A model generated the notes under the pieces. That model worked only from the letters and a program-made list of their open reading frames with translations. It was not told the origin of the DNA and made no database searches. Both the position numbers and the translations under genes were made by a program. Source: Bacillota bacterium (GTDB lineage Bacteria > Bacillota > Clostridia > Christensenellales > Aristaeellaceae). Taken from it: 64,000 bases of DNA. This document shows, one piece after another, positions 32,821-41,270 of the stretch (position 1 is the first letter of the stretch; each line of letters opens with the position of its first letter). The stretch lies in assembly GCA_023416585.1 (NCBI GenBank), contig JAEZHM010000117.1, positions 9,957-73,956 of the forward strand. Direction: 5' to 3'.

Positions 32821-34293
32821 TTACTTGCTTGCTTCCAGCTGCGCCTTGAACTCCGCAATCAGATCGTCCGCACCGGCGGCCTTCAATTGCTTTAACGCGT
32901 TCTCAATATTAGCATCGTAATCCTGCACGCCGGTGGCAATAGGCGCGATGACGGCAAGGATTTGCGTCTGCACGTCGGCATACTGCGTCTGCACCTTGCT
33001 GGCGTCAAAGGTGAACATGGCCGCATAGCCTTCCACAGCCGATTCACTCACGGTAAAGAGCGCGTCATTGGTGGCCTTGGGCGCCGTTACAGAGGGGCGC
33101 AGGTATTTGACATTGCCGATCATCCAATCCGAGAAGAAGTAGGGCGGCGTGCCGGTAACGGGATCGGAGAGGGGCTTCATGTTGTGGGGTTCCACCTTTT
33201 CAAAATCGATGCCCTCGCGGCCATATACCACCAGGTCATAGTTATCCTGACTTAAATACATCCAGTTGAGGAACTTCACAGCCGCTTCGGGATGTTCACT
33301 GCTAAGCGGCACGGCGTTCATGTTGCGGGTGCCGTAGGGGCGAATCCTGGTCTTTTCCGGGGCAAGATTCAGATTAACGAAATCATCCACGGTGATGTTG
33401 GGATAGCTCTTTTGAATCTGCGATACATCGCCCACGGTGCCGGGATGCACGAACCAGTCGCCGCTCATCAATTGTGCGTTCAATTGGTCGGACGTGGTGG
33501 TCAGCACATCCGGGCTGATAAGGCCCTTCTCATACCAGAGGCGGGCATTGGCGCAGTCCTTTTTGAAGATGTCGGATTCGAAATAGTTGCTGACGTTACC
33601 CTTCTGATCCACCAGGAACAGCTTGTCGTAAATCACGTAGGGCCACTCGTCATATTCCATGCTGGCCACGCCAAAGCGCGCGCAGTTGGCGCCGATGATG
33701 GGAATGTAGGGTTTTTGAACCCCGTCCCACTTTTGCATGACGGTTTCGAAGGCCGCGGTCAGCTCCTCAAAGCTTGTGGGAAGAGAAAGGCCGTACTTGT
33801 CCAGAACGTCCTTGCGGATGGTCATTTCGGGGTCCAGAGCGGATTCCACCCAGTAGGCGGGTATGGCATACTGCAAGCCCTTCACCTGGCCGGATTTCAT
33901 CATGATCTCGGGGCAAACGGCAAGTATGTTTTCGCCGTATTGCTTTATAAGGTCGGTGATATCGGCCAGCGCCCCGCGGGAGGCGTAGTTGGACAGCGAT
34001 ACCCGGTCGTTCATCACTTGGAAAAGATCAAACTTTTCGCCCGTGGACAGCATGATGTTGATCTTCTGATCCCAGGCGTCCCAGGGGTAGTACCGGAACT
34101 CCAATTGAACGCCCACGCCGTCCTTTGCAAGCTTTTCGTTAATGGCCTGGGTGCCGCCGGCAAGATCCTTGGGCTCATCGCCCGGCACAGCGTAGACCAG
34201 CGTAACCACATCGTTGGACGCTGCCATTGCCGGGACTGTGAACATCCCCGCCATCAGTGCGGCGCACAGGAGCAGCACAAACCACTTTTTCAT
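32821..34293 (-). CDS. extracellular solute-binding protein with DUF3502-like C-terminus
   Basis: A 490-residue binding protein. The start is ATG 34293, 7 nt after GGAGG; an in-frame TTG two codons upstream is too close to it. The signal peptide is MKKWFVLLLCAALMAGMFTVPAMAAS, with AxA cleavage. The N-lobe reads VTLVYAVPGDEPKDL; the C-terminal 100 residues (SESAVEGYAAMFTFDASKV ... IENALKQLKAAGADDLIAEF) match the DUF3502 extension of LipO/LplA-type proteins. It is followed upstream on the same strand by LplC and LplB permeases, so this is a second LplABC importer. Its order (permeases before binding protein) and divergent DUF1861 gene suggest mannoside uptake, by inference only. Confidence 0.9.
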   Translation of the reverse strand: MKKWFVLLLCAALMAGMFTVPAMAASNDVVTLVYAVPGDEPKDLAGGTQAINEKLAKDGVGVQLEFRYYPWDAWDQKINIMLSTGEKFDLFQVMNDRVSLSNYASRGALADITDLIKQYGENILAVCPEIMMKSGQVKGLQYAIPAYWVESALDPEMTIRKDVLDKYGLSLPTSFEELTAAFETVMQKWDGVQKPYIPIIGANCARFGVASMEYDEWPYVIYDKLFLVDQKGNVSNYFESDIFKKDCANARLWYEKGLISPDVLTTTSDQLNAQLMSGDWFVHPGTVGDVSQIQKSYPNITVDDFVNLNLAPEKTRIRPYGTRNMNAVPLSSEHPEAAVKFLNWMYLSQDNYDLVVYGREGIDFEKVEPHNMKPLSDPVTGTPPYFFSDWMIGNVKYLRPSVTAPKATNDALFTVSESAVEGYAAMFTFDASKVQTQYADVQTQILAVIAPIATGVQDYDANIENALKQLKAAGADDLIAEFKAQLEASK

Positions 34294-34342
34294 TTCCAAT
34301 CCTCCTTGTATTATGTTGGTCGCCTATAACATACCGCATGCG

Positions 34343-35260
34343 TCATCCCTTGACCGAGCCCACGACCAGCCCCTTCACATAGTACCGCTGCAGGAAAGGA
34401 TAGAGCAGGATGATGGGCCCGATGGTGATGATTGCGGTTGCCATCTTGAGGGATTCGGTGGGCGGCGTCACATTGATGGCGCCCGCCATGTACTGCAGGT
34501 CCTTGAGCATGGAGATTTGGGATTTCAATTGTAACAGCAGGTATTGAATGGGATAGAGCTTTTTGCTGTCCACCAGCATGATGGCGTTCCACCAGTCGTT
34601 CCAGTACGCAAGCCCGTAAAACAGCCCGACGGTGGCTAAAACCGGCAGGGAAAGCGGGAAATAGATGCGAAAAGCGATGGTCATATCGTTGGCGCCGTCG
34701 ATGGTGGCAGATTCCCGCAGCGAATCGGGCAGCCCGCTCATGAAGTTGCGCACAAGAAACAGGTTAAAGGGGTTGAACAACAGGTTGGGTATAAGCAGCG
34801 CCCATAGGTTGTTCCGAAGCCCCAATTGGTTGCAGATCAAGTACCAGGGCACCATGCCGGTGCCGAACACCATAGGGATGAAGAAGAGCATGCCCAGCAC
34901 GCCGCGGTACGCCACATGTTTGTTCGCCAGCGTATAGGCCGCCATGCCGGTCATGAGCACGGCCCCGCAGGTGCCGGCAACGGTTACGAGTATGGAGATC
35001 AGGTAGCCGTTTATCACGCTGGACCCGCCCTGGAACATAAGCCGGTAGGCATATAATGAAAACTTCTGCGGAAAAAAGCTGTAGCCGTTGCGCAGGATCG
35101 CCGTCTCATCGGTGATGGAGACCATGAGGGTCAACACCATCGGCAGCAGGCACAAAAGCGTGAAAAGCAGTATGAAAACGGAAATAGAGAAATTCACCGC
35201 GGAATATTTGCGGCCGCGCGCAAGCTTTGGGTTGGCTGTGATAACCGCCCGCTGTGCCAA
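34343..35260 (-). CDS. carbohydrate ABC transporter permease (LplC type)
   Basis: A 305-residue permease. The frame is open to 35407, but TTG at 35260 (MAQRAVITANPKLARGRKYS) has GGAGG 7 nt upstream, and the longer version would translate a family B repeat. Six hydrophobic segments, EAA-type loop DSLRESATIDGANDMTIAF near 190, and the LplC ending QRYYVKGLVVGSVKG. The family B repeat (35295-35396) separates it from its LplB partner. Confidence 0.9.
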   Translation of the reverse strand: MAQRAVITANPKLARGRKYSAVNFSISVFILLFTLLCLLPMVLTLMVSITDETAILRNGYSFFPQKFSLYAYRLMFQGGSSVINGYLISILVTVAGTCGAVLMTGMAAYTLANKHVAYRGVLGMLFFIPMVFGTGMVPWYLICNQLGLRNNLWALLIPNLLFNPFNLFLVRNFMSGLPDSLRESATIDGANDMTIAFRIYFPLSLPVLATVGLFYGLAYWNDWWNAIMLVDSKKLYPIQYLLLQLKSQISMLKDLQYMAGAINVTPPTESLKMATAIITIGPIILLYPFLQRYYVKGLVVGSVKG

Positions 35261-35294
35261 ATCAAGCCCTCCTTTCTTTGAGTCAATACCGTGG

Positions 35295-35396
35295 ACCTCC
35301 CCCAGCCTCCTTCGTCGGCAGCCCCCTCCAGGAGGGAGCCTTTCTATGAGCCTCCCTCTTGGAGGGAGGTGCCGCCCGCAGGCGGCGGAAGGAGGT
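35295..35396 (+). repeat. family B intergenic repeat, complete copy
   Basis: Runs from ACCTCCCCCAGCCTCC to GGCGGCGGAAGGAGGT with two internal CTCC/GGAG hairpins. It lies inside the LplB-LplC operon; the same ends occur at 32625 (inverted) and 37842. Confidence 0.75.
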
Positions 35397-35421
35397 TCAC
35401 GAGCCACTCACGCAAGCTGTC

Positions 35422-36378
35422 TCAATACAGCGCCCCGTCGGGATAGATCCTTCTCACCAGATAATTGGAGCCAAAGACCATTACAAACCCGATGGCCGAC
35501 TGGAACAGGCTGATGGCCATGGCCTGGGCCGGGTCGCCTATCTGGCGCAGCGCCCTGAACACATAGGTGTCGATAATGTCGGTGGTGCGGTACAGCGTGC
35601 CGTTGTCACCAATCAGCGCGTAGATCATGCCGAAATCGCCGAACATGATCTTGCCGATGGACAGAAGCGTCATGATAATGATGGTGGGCATGATCAGCGG
35701 CAGCGTGATCTTCATCATAATTTGGAACCGCCCGGCCCCATCGATGGCCGCCGCCTCATGCATGGTGCTGTCAATGCCGGCAATGGCCGCAAGATAGATC
35801 ACGGCGCTCATGCCGGCGCCCTTCCACAGCCGGACAACCGTCAATATCGCCGGCCACACATCCGCGTCCGTATACCAATTCTTGGCCGGCATGCCCATGC
35901 CTTGCATCAGGCGGTTGACGATGCCGTACTGGTTGGAAAATAAACTCAATAAAATGTAGCTGACAACGATCCATGAAATATAGTTGGGAAACAGCATGAT
36001 GGATTGGGTGATCCTCGTAAAGCGCACGCTGCGCAGTTCGTTGAGTAGCAGCGCCAGCAGCACCGATACGGCCGTGCCGGATGCGATAAACAGCAGGTTC
36101 AAAAAGATGGTGTTGAATGTGACCAGCGCGGCATTTTGCGACGCGAAAAAGAACTGCAGGTTCTTAAAGCCCACCCAATCCGCCCGGGTTAAAATCGACC
36201 AAAGGTTGTTGTTGCGGTAGTTGAACTTTTGAAACGCGATCATTACATAAGGATACGAAAAATAGCTGAATACAATCACATACAATAAGGCGGGCAGCGC
36301 CGCCAGGTAGGAAAAGCGGTTGCGCGCAATATCCAGGAGGATGCCAGGCCTTTTGCGCACGGTCGCCTGAGTCTTCAT
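35422..36378 (-). CDS. sugar ABC transporter permease (LplB type)
   Basis: A 318-residue permease starting MKTQATVRKRPGILLDIARN, with GGGGAGGGG 5 nt before the ATG. Six hydrophobic segments; the ATPase-contact loop is STMHEAAAIDGAGRFQIM near 205; the ending NYLVRRIYPDGALY is typical of LplB. It is first in its operon after a textbook promoter (36625-36653). Confidence 0.9.
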   Translation of the reverse strand: MKTQATVRKRPGILLDIARNRFSYLAALPALLYVIVFSYFSYPYVMIAFQKFNYRNNNLWSILTRADWVGFKNLQFFFASQNAALVTFNTIFLNLLFIASGTAVSVLLALLLNELRSVRFTRITQSIMLFPNYISWIVVSYILLSLFSNQYGIVNRLMQGMGMPAKNWYTDADVWPAILTVVRLWKGAGMSAVIYLAAIAGIDSTMHEAAAIDGAGRFQIMMKITLPLIMPTIIIMTLLSIGKIMFGDFGMIYALIGDNGTLYRTTDIIDTYVFRALRQIGDPAQAMAISLFQSAIGFVMVFGSNYLVRRIYPDGALY

Positions 36379-36610
36379 ACATTCCCCTCCCCTGCCGGCG
36401 GATTGTCAATTGCGGATGTTGTGAACGTTATCGATAAACAGTAAGTGGAAGATGGCAGCAATCGCATGCCCGTACCGGCATCCATTCGCCCCTCCATCTT
36501 TCTCACCCTCAGGATGACATATGGTCAGAGCTTGACGAACGATATCTGCAAATACAGTCCCGGGCATAGTGAAAGTTACAAATCAGGTTTCCGAAATTCC
36601 TGATATTGCG

Positions 36611-36637
36611 CTTTCGTTAATTCGATTATAGCGAAAG
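36611..36637. promoter_or_regulatory. inverted repeat overlapping the LplB promoter, candidate LacI operator
   Basis: CTTTCG (36611-36616) and CGAAAG (36632-36637) flank an AT-rich centre that includes the minus-strand -10 box. Its placement fits a repressor site; the second LacI (31526) is the obvious candidate. Weak evidence, single copy. Confidence 0.4.
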
Positions 36638-36653
36638 GGTTTTGCATTGTCAA
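36625..36653 (-). promoter_or_regulatory. consensus sigma-A promoter for LplB-LplC-binding protein operon
   Basis: On the minus strand TTGACA (plus 36648-36653), 17 bp, TATAAT (plus 36625-36630): both hexamers match consensus. Confidence 0.85.
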
Positions 36654-36747
36654 CCATTTCGCGCAAAATTTCTCTGCGTTTTTACCTTCATTTTACTATA
36701 TGTGAAAGATGAGTGGAAGAAAATTAGGGCCATATTCCACAAATCCT

Positions 36748-36776
36748 TTGACATTCAAGGAAACCTCCGGTACAAT
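36748..36776 (+). promoter_or_regulatory. sigma-A promoter for DUF1861 gene
   Basis: TTGACA (36748-36753), 17 bp, TACAAT (36771-36776), about 80 bp upstream of the start at 36857. The remaining leader between the divergent promoters and genes shows no other clear element. Confidence 0.8.
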
Positions 36777-36856
36777 ACATATATCACAAAGAGTTTCTAA
36801 ATTTTATTTTGTTACTCAAAAGACAACTTATGTGTAATGAAAGGACGGGCCGGCCA

Positions 36857-37816
36857 GTGACGTTTCAAGAAAGAAAAGAAATCTTCGACAAGACCCAAAA
36901 GCCCGCGGAATCCGCCCTCTTGACCTTTCACGGCGTGGAGGGTTTTGACGTCTACAATTGTTCAATCCCCTTTGTATGGCAGGGGCATCATTATATCTAT
37001 GGCCGCGTGGAGCGAAGGCAGGAGTGGGCCAGGTCCTGGGTGCGGCTGTTTGAAAAGACGGGGCAGGACGAGTACACCGTTGTCCCAGATAGCACGGTCT
37101 ATCAGTTGGAGGATCCTTTTATCAGTTTCATAAACGGTGAGCTGGTGCTGGGCGGCACGCATGTGCAAATGCGCTCAGGCGCAGTGGATACGTATTTCGG
37201 CTATTTCTACAAAGGTACAAATTTATCGGATATGTATTACTTCACCACCGGGCCCCAAGGCATGAAGGACATCCGCCTTGTAAACACCAAGGATGGCATT
37301 GGCGTCTTCTCCCGCCACAGGAATGAAAAGGTGGTAGCTTCGCACGGCTCCGAATCCGTTATCGGCTTCACCGTCATACAGGATATTCTGCAGCTCACCG
37401 CCGGCGCCATCGACGACGCCCCCGTGATCAGCAATATGTTCGCCAAGGGCGAGTGGGGCGGTTGCAACCAATGCTACGCCCTGGACAGCGGCATGATCGG
37501 CATCATCGGCCACAAAAGCTATGCCGGCCAGGATGATAACGGAAAAGAGCTTTCCATATACACAAACGTTTCCTTTGTCTTTGATCCCAAGCAAAACAGG
37601 ATTGTGGATGAAAAGATACTGGCCACCCGTAAAAGTTACCCGCAGGGCCCAGCCAAGCGCCCGTCCCTTTGCGACTGCGCCTTCACCACCGGCATCGTGA
37701 TGCGGGAGGATGGCCGGGCCAACCTGTACAGCGGCCTTGGAGACACCAGGGAAGGCCGCGTGGTTATCGATGATCCATTCAAGGGGTTTGGGAAGATCGT
37801 CAATTATTTTGAATAG
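36857..37816 (+). CDS. DUF1861 family protein (GH130/GT108-like five-bladed propeller)
   Basis: A 319-residue cytoplasmic protein recognisable as DUF1861. This fold is related to GH130 mannoside phosphorylases and to the GT108 beta-1,2-mannosyl enzymes. Visible segments are GVEGFDVYNCSIPF (near 25), YGRVERRQEWARSWVRLFE (near 45), YQLEDPFISFINGELVLGGTHV (near 80), MKDIRLVNTKDGIGVFSR (near 135) and AFTTGIVMREDGRANLYSGLGDTREGR near the end; the ExxDP- and GLGD-like motifs recall GH43/GH130 propellers. I prefer GTG 36857 (AAAGGA upstream) over ATG 36830 or TTG 36809, which have poor ribosome sites. Divergent from an LplABC importer, so it probably acts on the imported oligosaccharide, perhaps a mannoside. 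Confidence 0.8.
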   Translation: MTFQERKEIFDKTQKPAESALLTFHGVEGFDVYNCSIPFVWQGHHYIYGRVERRQEWARSWVRLFEKTGQDEYTVVPDSTVYQLEDPFISFINGELVLGGTHVQMRSGAVDTYFGYFYKGTNLSDMYYFTTGPQGMKDIRLVNTKDGIGVFSRHRNEKVVASHGSESVIGFTVIQDILQLTAGAIDDAPVISNMFAKGEWGGCNQCYALDSGMIGIIGHKSYAGQDDNGKELSIYTNVSFVFDPKQNRIVDEKILATRKSYPQGPAKRPSLCDCAFTTGIVMREDGRANLYSGLGDTREGRVVIDDPFKGFGKIVNYFE

Positions 37817-37841
37817 ATGCCCATGATGCAAGTTACTAATG

Positions 37842-38069
37842 CTTAAGACCTCCCCCAGCCTCCTTCGTCGGCAGCCCCCTCCAAGAGGGAGCCTTTCCAA
37901 AAGGCTTCCCCTTGAGGGGAAGCTGTCGACGAAGGAGACTGATGAGGTGGAAATAGCTGCATAGACGATAGTGCCGGACACCTCATCCGGCGCTTCGGCG
38001 CCACCTTCCCCTCGAGGGGAAGGCTTTTGGAGGGGACTGCCGACGAAGGAGGCTGGGGGAGGTCTTAAG
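37842..38069. repeat. composite palindromic element (family A nested in family B ends)
   Basis: The outer ends (from CTTAAGACCTCCCCCAGCC at 37842 to its complement ending at 38069) are inverted repeats of about 33 bp. Inside are the family A ends (GGCTTCCCCTTGAGGGGAAG; CACCTCATCCGGCGCTTCGG). The inner part is nearly identical to 43228-43372 in opposite orientation. Non-coding; apparent open frames here are repeat sequence. Confidence 0.8.
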
Positions 38070-38204
38070 TATTAGAAGCCAAACATCATTATCAAGGCGG
38101 TAAAATAACAGAATGTACAAAGGAAACAGCCTAAAGGGTTGGCAAAAATAATCTTGCAAAACATTATCAAATTACTTGCTAAAAAGTTCCATTTTTCAGA
38201 TAGC

Positions 38205-38236
38205 AAAAAGACTTGCCGCATTGGTAAGTCTTTTTT
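38205..38236. terminator. intrinsic terminator
   Basis: A stem of AAAAAGACTTGCC and GGTAAGTCTTTTTT (one G-T pair) with a 5-nt loop and a T6 run. A-rich and T-rich sides allow use in both directions. No gene is recognised in the 130 bp before it. Confidence 0.7.
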
Positions 38237-38240
38237 CATC

Positions 38241-38276
38241 AGCACCACTTTGCTGTAGGTGAAGTGGTGCTTTTTA
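38241..38276 (+). terminator. intrinsic terminator, tandem with the previous one
   Basis: The 10-bp stem AGCACCACTT (38241-38250) with AAGTGGTGCT (38262-38271) is followed by a T run. The 190 bp from here to the SH3/CHAP gene show no clear feature; its promoter was not identified. Confidence 0.7.
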
Positions 38277-38470
38277 TTTGGCTTCCTTTCATTCACATGA
38301 AAAGCAAAATACAAATTGATCTCATGGCCATATGCAGGAAATGTGGCTTTCAATATTTCATGAAGCTTCTTTCATTCCCCTTCTCATGATCTTCCCCATA
38401 TATTGATAGCGGCAAGAAGAAAGGATGACCAGCAGACTGAATGCCACAAAATCAAAAAGGAGAACTTAAG

Positions 38471-39619
38471 ATGTCAACCTATAACGGGCAAGTTACTGGC
38501 GGCGGTCTGAACCTTCGTGCATCGGCCAGCACATCATCAAAGCTATTGATACAAATCCCCAACAACACACAAATCGTGGTCTCTGACTACGGCGGCGATT
38601 CCAACTGGTACTGCACAACCTATTCAGGATACAGCGGCTTTGTGATGAAGCAGTATGTGGCCGTGCTCGAAAACGTGGCCTTAAAGTCCTGCACAGTTAC
38701 TGGCGGGGGGCTTAATCTTCGGCTGTATCCCGCTACCAACGCGCCAAGCCCTATACAAATACCCAACAATACGCCTCTTACTGTGCAATCACACAACAAT
38801 GAATGGTCCAGCACCACTTACAGCGGAAACAGCGGTTTTGTTTTGACAAAATACCTTACAGGCGGCGGCGTTACGCCTCCGGAAGCTGGCTGGCGCTATG
38901 GCCTTGTAACCGCAACCCCCGATGTAAACATCCGCAGCGCGCCTTCCACTTCCAGCTCAACCATAATGGGCAGATGGCAGAACTTTCGAATCGGCATTGT
39001 TTCCGCTTCATCTACCACCGGGTGGTATGTAACCAACTGGAAGGGGAATACCGCTTACGTCTCCATGCAGTATCTTCGTGATATGGGCGCGGCATCCTCT
39101 TCCTATCCCGAGCGTATGAAGACAATCGCCAAGAACGAAATCGGTCTTGCCGAACCCACTGCCTACAAATATTACGGTGTTGCCTCGGGCACGGAATGGT
39201 GTCAAGTTTTCGTTAACTGGCTGGCCCTTCAGGCGGGAATGAGCACATCCCTCGTGCCTGATACTGCGTCCACGCCCAAGGCGATCGAGTGGCACATTGT
39301 GAATGGAAACCGCTTCTGGTTTGTTTCCGAAGCAAACAAAGCGAAAATGCGTGAGTACAGTGCGGCAGTTTCATCCAATACCGTTGCGGGGCTCACGGAG
39401 GAAGAAAAGGCCTTTATCCCTCAGGCTGGCGACTTTATCTACTTCAGGTGGAACAGCCATCCAAGCGACCATTGCAGCCACGTTGGTTTTGTATACTCTG
39501 TGGACACTTCAAACGGCACTTTGGTCACTGCGGAAGGAAACGTCAGCAACAAGGTGGTAAGCCGCACCTTCTCGCTTTCCCATGACGAGATCGTAGGATA
39601 CGGCAGGCTGGCGTATTAA
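38471..39619 (+). CDS. SH3-domain/CHAP amidase-like protein without signal peptide
   Basis: A 382-residue protein with three bacterial SH3 repeats (about 5-65, 73-130, 142-203; each with a G-x-LN(L/I)R-x-x-P/A-S start and GFV/AYV end) and a C-terminal CHAP-type cysteine peptidase domain. Catalytic candidates are Cys244 (TEWCQVFVNW), His337 (CSHVGF) and Glu355 (TAEGN). CHAP enzymes cut peptidoglycan as amidases or endopeptidases. The start at 38471 has GGAG 8 nt upstream and is followed at once by the first SH3 repeat, so there is no export signal. Phage endolysins share this layout, but no holin or phage genes are near. It may be released by lysis, exported unconventionally, or be a domesticated endolysin. 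Confidence 0.88.
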   Translation: MSTYNGQVTGGGLNLRASASTSSKLLIQIPNNTQIVVSDYGGDSNWYCTTYSGYSGFVMKQYVAVLENVALKSCTVTGGGLNLRLYPATNAPSPIQIPNNTPLTVQSHNNEWSSTTYSGNSGFVLTKYLTGGGVTPPEAGWRYGLVTATPDVNIRSAPSTSSSTIMGRWQNFRIGIVSASSTTGWYVTNWKGNTAYVSMQYLRDMGAASSSYPERMKTIAKNEIGLAEPTAYKYYGVASGTEWCQVFVNWLALQAGMSTSLVPDTASTPKAIEWHIVNGNRFWFVSEANKAKMREYSAAVSSNTVAGLTEEEKAFIPQAGDFIYFRWNSHPSDHCSHVGFVYSVDTSNGTLVTAEGNVSNKVVSRTFSLSHDEIVGYGRLAY

Positions 39620-39750
39620 CGAAAGATACGAGGCGGGGAGAAAACAGGGGGCAGTTCTTGGGTTAGCTATAAGACTAAGAAAACTTTCATGTTTTGATAT
39701 CTGCATTTTTTGTGTCATCGTTCTATCCTCACCTGGCGAGGGCAGGGCAG

Positions 39751-39814
39751 GGGCTTGCTCCCGCCGTTTGTAGCGGTACCGCAAGGTTGGGAAATCGGGG
39801 GCGGGAGCAAGCCC
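39751..39814. repeat. short inverted-repeat element
   Basis: GGGCTTGCTCCCGC (39751-39764) pairs with GCGGGAGCAAGCCC (39801-39814); flanks extend the pairing imperfectly. Non-coding. No terminator T run follows. Confidence 0.6.
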
Positions 39815-39905
39815 TCACCCTACCCTCGAACCATCAATGCGTTTATGTTGAGATATGTAAAAGACAGCAGTCTGCGTTCTTCCGTCCCTTACGTTTCTGA
39901 CTCAT

Positions 39906-40035
39906 TCCCCAAAAACCATCCCCTACTCCAGAGCATCCAGAGGAGGGGATTTTTATTCTTTTTTTGATCATACCCTCGGTTTTCGCCTTCTTGCATGCTT
40001 TCTCACGCTGCCTTATCCGTCTCCACGGTGGAAGC
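39906..40035 (-). pseudogene. degraded copy of the 3' end of the 5'-nucleotidase gene and its terminator
   Basis: This resembles 41171-41290: a hairpin between CCATCCCCT and AGGAGGGGATTTTTATTC, then a stretch ending CTCACGCTGCCTTATCC, which corresponds to the last codons of the 5'-nucleotidase (CTCACGCAGCCTTATCC, 41271-41287). It is then fused to ATCCGTCTCCACGGTGGAAGC, which in the intact gene lies 300 bp further upstream (41586-41606). It is thus a duplicated, internally deleted remnant. The hairpin may still act as terminator for the serine-hydrolase gene at 40127. Confidence 0.65.
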
Positions 40036-40126
40036 TATGGTATTATCAATAATACAGAGGACGGGTATGATTAAACATAGCCTGCGGCTCTATCGTTCTC
40101 TAGTGAACGAAAATGAAACGAATTGC

Positions 40127-41011
40127 TTAGAAAGCATCAGCTCTCAAGAGCGTCACAACGTTCCTGATCACGGCGTTGTTTTCCCTATGCGGCCTTTCCA
40201 TGTCGGAAAGCAAAATGATTATGGCATCCAACGAGGGAAGTATGCATACCTGCTGTCCGCCAAAGCCGCACGCGCAGAAATATGCTGCTCCCTGATACTC
40301 ATCAAGCCACCAGGAATAGCCATACGGTTTTTCCTCTGGAAAGCCGCCCATGGAATAAGGCTGTATGGAGTTTCGATAAAACGCTTCTGAGAAAAAGCGT
40401 TTTCCATTATACATACCTTTATTCAGATACAGCTCCGCGAACCGCACAAGCCCGTCCAGAGATATACGCATGCCTTCTATATTGATTCTTTCCCACGCCC
40501 ATTGGGTTATTTTAAGAGGATCAAACAGCTTTTCCTCCGCAATTTTAACAATATCCTTCCCATACAAGTCTTCCAGGAGATATACAGCAATCTGCGGATC
40601 AGGCTTATATTCAAACCTTTCGCCGGGACGGTCCTTGAACTTCATTTTCCATACTTCCCGCATGCCGTCAGGCGGCTTTCCCCCGGGACCAGGCCAAATG
40701 AGACCGCTGGTTTTTGTTAGTGCATGCTCAAGGGTTAGCAAAGAAAGGTATGGATCGATATCAGCCTCCTTCGCATGCGGATAAAAATCAATCACCCGCT
40801 GTTCCAGAGACCATATTTTCTTCTCATATAGCGCGATTCCGATAAGCGCCGATACAATGCTTTTGAAAACACAACCTACCGGATAGAGTTCGCCTATTTG
40901 ATGACCATTAAAAAACTCATTCAGCAGCGTTTTTCCGTGCTGAATAATGCACACAGCACGTATATGGGAAAAGTCCGATCTGATCATGGAAGCAATATGG
41001 TCCATAAACAC
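40127..41011 (-). CDS. beta-lactamase-fold serine hydrolase homologue with Cys at the nucleophile position
   Basis: A 294-residue cytoplasmic protein of the class-C beta-lactamase/esterase fold. Family motif 1 (S-x-x-K) aligns to GCVFKSIVSALIG, where Ser is replaced by Cys (TGT codon). Motif 2 (Y-x-N) aligns to FEYKPDPQ, where Asn is missing. The C-terminal GFGGQ segment that lines the site is intact (ACGFGGQQVCILPSLDAIIILLSD). It may be a pseudoenzyme or use a Cys nucleophile. The start (GTG 41011 or ATG 41005) has a weak ribosome site. Flanked by the nucleotidase remnant and the intact nucleotidase gene, so it may have been inserted or bracketed by that duplication. Confidence 0.8.
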   Translation of the reverse strand: MFMDHIASMIRSDFSHIRAVCIIQHGKTLLNEFFNGHQIGELYPVGCVFKSIVSALIGIALYEKKIWSLEQRVIDFYPHAKEADIDPYLSLLTLEHALTKTSGLIWPGPGGKPPDGMREVWKMKFKDRPGERFEYKPDPQIAVYLLEDLYGKDIVKIAEEKLFDPLKITQWAWERINIEGMRISLDGLVRFAELYLNKGMYNGKRFFSEAFYRNSIQPYSMGGFPEEKPYGYSWWLDEYQGAAYFCACGFGGQQVCILPSLDAIIILLSDMERPHRENNAVIRNVVTLLRADAF

Positions 41012-41178
41012 ATTACACCCGTTTCATCACATATGGATCATCTAATGGCGCGCCGGCAACAAAGCTGCTTTGTACTCATCATATATCATGAATGCATACT
41101 TGTCAAAAAGGCCTATCAGATATCAAAGAGTACAGGGGACATTTCTTCATATTGACATAGAAGAGTAGCCCATTTTCC

Positions 41179-41225
41179 AAAAACCATCCCCTCCCCCGGA
41201 GCATTCGGAGGAGGGGATTTTTTAT
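41179..41225. terminator. bidirectional intrinsic terminator
   Basis: ATCCCCTCC (41187-41195) pairs with GGAGGGGAT (41211-41219), with an extra CCG/CGG pair inside, an A5 run on the left and a T6 run on the right. It ends the 5'-nucleotidase transcript on the minus strand. The rest of 41012-41178 shows no gene. Confidence 0.8.
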
Positions 41226-41270
41226 TCCTTCTTAATCATTCCCTAGGCTTTACGTCTTTAACGTACTTCC

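Noticed and set aside
33292..34329. 345-codon plus frame opposite the DUF3502 binding protein
   Set aside because: Antisense shadow of a typical binding protein; low-complexity His/Gly/Val-rich translation and no ribosome site.
37223..37981. 252-codon minus frame overlapping DUF1861, and a matching 80-codon frame at 43288
   Set aside because: Both begin with the same residues because they start inside copies of the family A repeat; the longer one is antisense to a convincing gene.
38072..38353. 93-codon minus frame between the repeats and the SH3/CHAP gene
   Set aside because: It runs through two terminator hairpins, has no ribosome site and no family resemblance.
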